A stretch of 64,000 bases of DNA, taken from the NCBI GenBank assembly GCA_017304685.1, contig JAFKLR010000003.1, forward strand, positions 248,001-312,000, given 5' to 3'. The notes under the pieces are model-generated. The model searched no databases. It saw nothing but the letters and a program-made list of their open reading frames with translations, and was not told the origin of the DNA. Position 1 is the first letter of the stretch. Each line of letters begins with the position of its first letter. The position numbers and the translations under genes are program-made. Positions 62,599 to 64,000 of this stretch are shown in pieces. The stretch is from Sphingobacteriia bacterium (lineage in GTDB: Bacteria; Pseudomonadota; Alphaproteobacteria; Rickettsiales; 33-17).

Positions 62599-64000
62599 TT
62601 ATGCACTTCTGAGGCCAATAATTGTTTTACCATTTTTCTTAATATATTCTAAAGCTTGGCTTGTTGAATCAACTTGGTCATCATGAATTACATTTGGAAA
62701 CTGGGTGAGTTCATTAATGTAATCAGGCATGAAATGAGCACCTTCTGGGAAATATATTTTTCCTGCTTCAAAAAATGTGCTAACACTTACAAGCCGAGTT
62801 TCTTTGTCACGACGCGGGGTTATTGGAATTGCTGTTATTAATTGGCGGTCAAGTTCTTGTAATAGCGAAGTTCCACTTGCTTTATCTTCAATTAATACAA
62901 TGTCGGGTAGCCATTTTTCATGAATAGCTTTAACATTTACAAGCAATTTTGGAAAATTAACCTTATCACGCCATACATCAAGTAAATATATGTTACCTTC
63001 ACAAATTCCCCATGTGGTGCAAACACTATAATCATTATTTGAGCCGGTTTTAAGCCCACAATCCCAGCTTTGAATGATTTTATCAAAATTTGTTGGCTTA
63101 TTTATATAAAACTTTAGCCATTGCTTTTGAATAACGTTACCACTCCCTATAACTGGGCTTTGCTGGTATTGGGCTAAAAATGTATAAGTGCCAAGTTCAG
63201 CTTTAAGGCGATTTAATTCTTTTTCACCTTCGTATTCAGGACATAAAATTTCATTAGCTTTACGAAAATGTTTAAAGTCGTTAACTGAATATTCTTGATC
63301 TTTTTCTGCTATTGCTGGAATTACTAAATGCTCCCAACCTAAATTTTTACTCAATATATAACCCGTTAAATCTTCAGGGTGAAGGCGCTGCATGATTAAA
63401 ACAATTGAGCCAGTTTTTTTATCATCAAGTCTTGTTATAAAGCTTTGTTCAAACCAATCGATTGTATTTTTTCTTTCAATGGGAGAATTGATTTCTTTAG
63501 GGTTATGAGGATCATCAAGAATTAATATATCCCCACCTTCGCCAAGCAAAGTTCCCTTAATTGAAGTTGCTAAGCGAAATCCCCGATTCGTTGTAACGAA
63601 TTTATGTTTTTCGTTTTGATCAGTAGAAAATTTTACTTTCGGAAAAATGGTTTTATACCATCTATCATTTAATATTAACCTTGTATCTTGTGAAAATTTA
63701 TTGCTGAGCTTTTGCGAGTAGCTTGCGCAAATAATTTTTTTACTGGGGTCTTTTCCAATTAACCATGCAGGCCAAGCAACGTTTACAATTTGTGATTTTA
63801 AAGAGCGAGGAGGGACGTTAATTATAAGCCTTGTAATTTCCTTATTCTCGATTTTTTCAAGATAATTGCAGATAAGCTCATGGTGCCAATTCCATTTAAG
63901 AGATTTATTTGGATTTGTTACTGTAAAAGCTTGGGTAAAAAAATTAGAGAAGGTTTGATTATAAGGAAGCGTTTTAAGAGTTTTTATTATTGCTAAATTT
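62599..64000 (-). CDS. Phage or GTA terminase large subunit, partial (5' end beyond window)
   Basis: The open frame reaches the right edge without a start; at least 467 residues are visible. The ATPase half has a typical head-packaging N-terminus (SLKWNWHHELICNYLEKI), a Walker A-like NVPPRSLKSQ and Walker B ILILDDPHNP. The nuclease half has acidic residues in QSWDCGLKTGSNND, VLIEDKASGTSL and HDDQVDSTSQALEY, as in Terminase_6C domains. It cuts and packages DNA into a capsid. No other capsid gene is in view, so prophage, gene-transfer-agent locus or a remnant cannot be told apart. The frame is intact. Confidence 0.92.
   Translation of the reverse strand, partial: NLAIIKTLKTLPYNQTFSNFFTQAFTVTNPNKSLKWNWHHELICNYLEKIENKEITRLIINVPPRSLKSQIVNVAWPAWLIGKDPSKKIICASYSQKLSNKFSQDTRLILNDRWYKTIFPKVKFSTDQNEKHKFVTTNRGFRLATSIKGTLLGEGGDILILDDPHNPKEINSPIERKNTIDWFEQSFITRLDDKKTGSIVLIMQRLHPEDLTGYILSKNLGWEHLVIPAIAEKDQEYSVNDFKHFRKANEILCPEYEGEKELNRLKAELGTYTFLAQYQQSPVIGSGNVIQKQWLKFYINKPTNFDKIIQSWDCGLKTGSNNDYSVCTTWGICEGNIYLLDVWRDKVNFPKLLVNVKAIHEKWLPDIVLIEDKASGTSLLQELDRQLITAIPITPRRDKETRLVSVSTFFEAGKIYFPEGAHFMPDYINELTQFPNVIHDDQVDSTSQALEYIKKNGKTIIGLRSA

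Overview
The window is AT-rich, densely coded DNA that looks like a chromosome segment of an obligately intracellular alphaproteobacterium of the order Rickettsiales, probably a symbiont of a protist or amoeba. Citrate synthase, the lysC-maeB pair, MnmG, the psd/pssA phosphatidylethanolamine pathway, an orphan TAXI receptor, a Com1/DsbA-like oxidoreductase and a family-4-type uracil-DNA glycosylase all fit that group. They are interleaved with an unusually large set of eukaryote-like genes: ankyrin (ANK), leucine-rich-repeat (LRR), F-box-like and CaaX-ending proteins. The order-level assignment is inference; no rRNA gene is present.

Layout. 1-5.4 kb: partial LRR-like gene, maeB, lysC and a small ANK gene. 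5.4-14.7 kb: mnmG, an orphan with a C-terminal F-box-like motif, a TAXI receptor with a dicarboxylate/amino-acid symporter, and psd and pssA separated by a coiled-coil protein ending in CIIL. 14.7-26 kb: a glycosyltransferase-ankyrin fusion, an NlpD-like lipoprotein, and several orphans including one of 1323 residues. 26-32.7 kb: ANK genes, two with C-terminal F-box-like motifs and one broken by an in-frame stop. 32.8-36.2 kb: tRNA-Lys, uracil-DNA glycosylase, gltA, ANK gene. 36.2-45.9 kb: a coupled four-gene operon of paralogous F-box-ANK proteins, each ending in a bipartite nuclear-localisation-like signal. 46-53.5 kb: DsbA-like protein, 3-methyladenine glycosylase, transglutaminase-like protein, an APH-fold kinase and three GNAT acetyltransferases. 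53.5-62.5 kb: LRR protein with a C-terminal membrane anchor, membrane histidine kinase, ANK gene, and three F-box/LRR genes, two of them ending in CaaX-like tetrapeptides. 62.6-64 kb: phage or gene-transfer-agent terminase large subunit, running off the window.

How it may work together. The accessory proteins resemble a host-directed effector set. F-box motifs would recruit host SKP1/cullin ubiquitin ligase, ANK or LRR arrays would choose targets, and C-terminal NLS or CaaX signals would send the protein to the nucleus or to membranes. Many of these genes are preceded by TTAA-N7-TTAA(C) sequences, the form of the alphaproteobacterial CtrA binding site. In at least five promoters that box abuts a -10-like hexamer by 0-2 bases. 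I saw no C-containing box of this type before the housekeeping genes, apart from the one in the divergent lysC/ANK gap. This suggests, without proving, a CtrA-controlled effector regulon.
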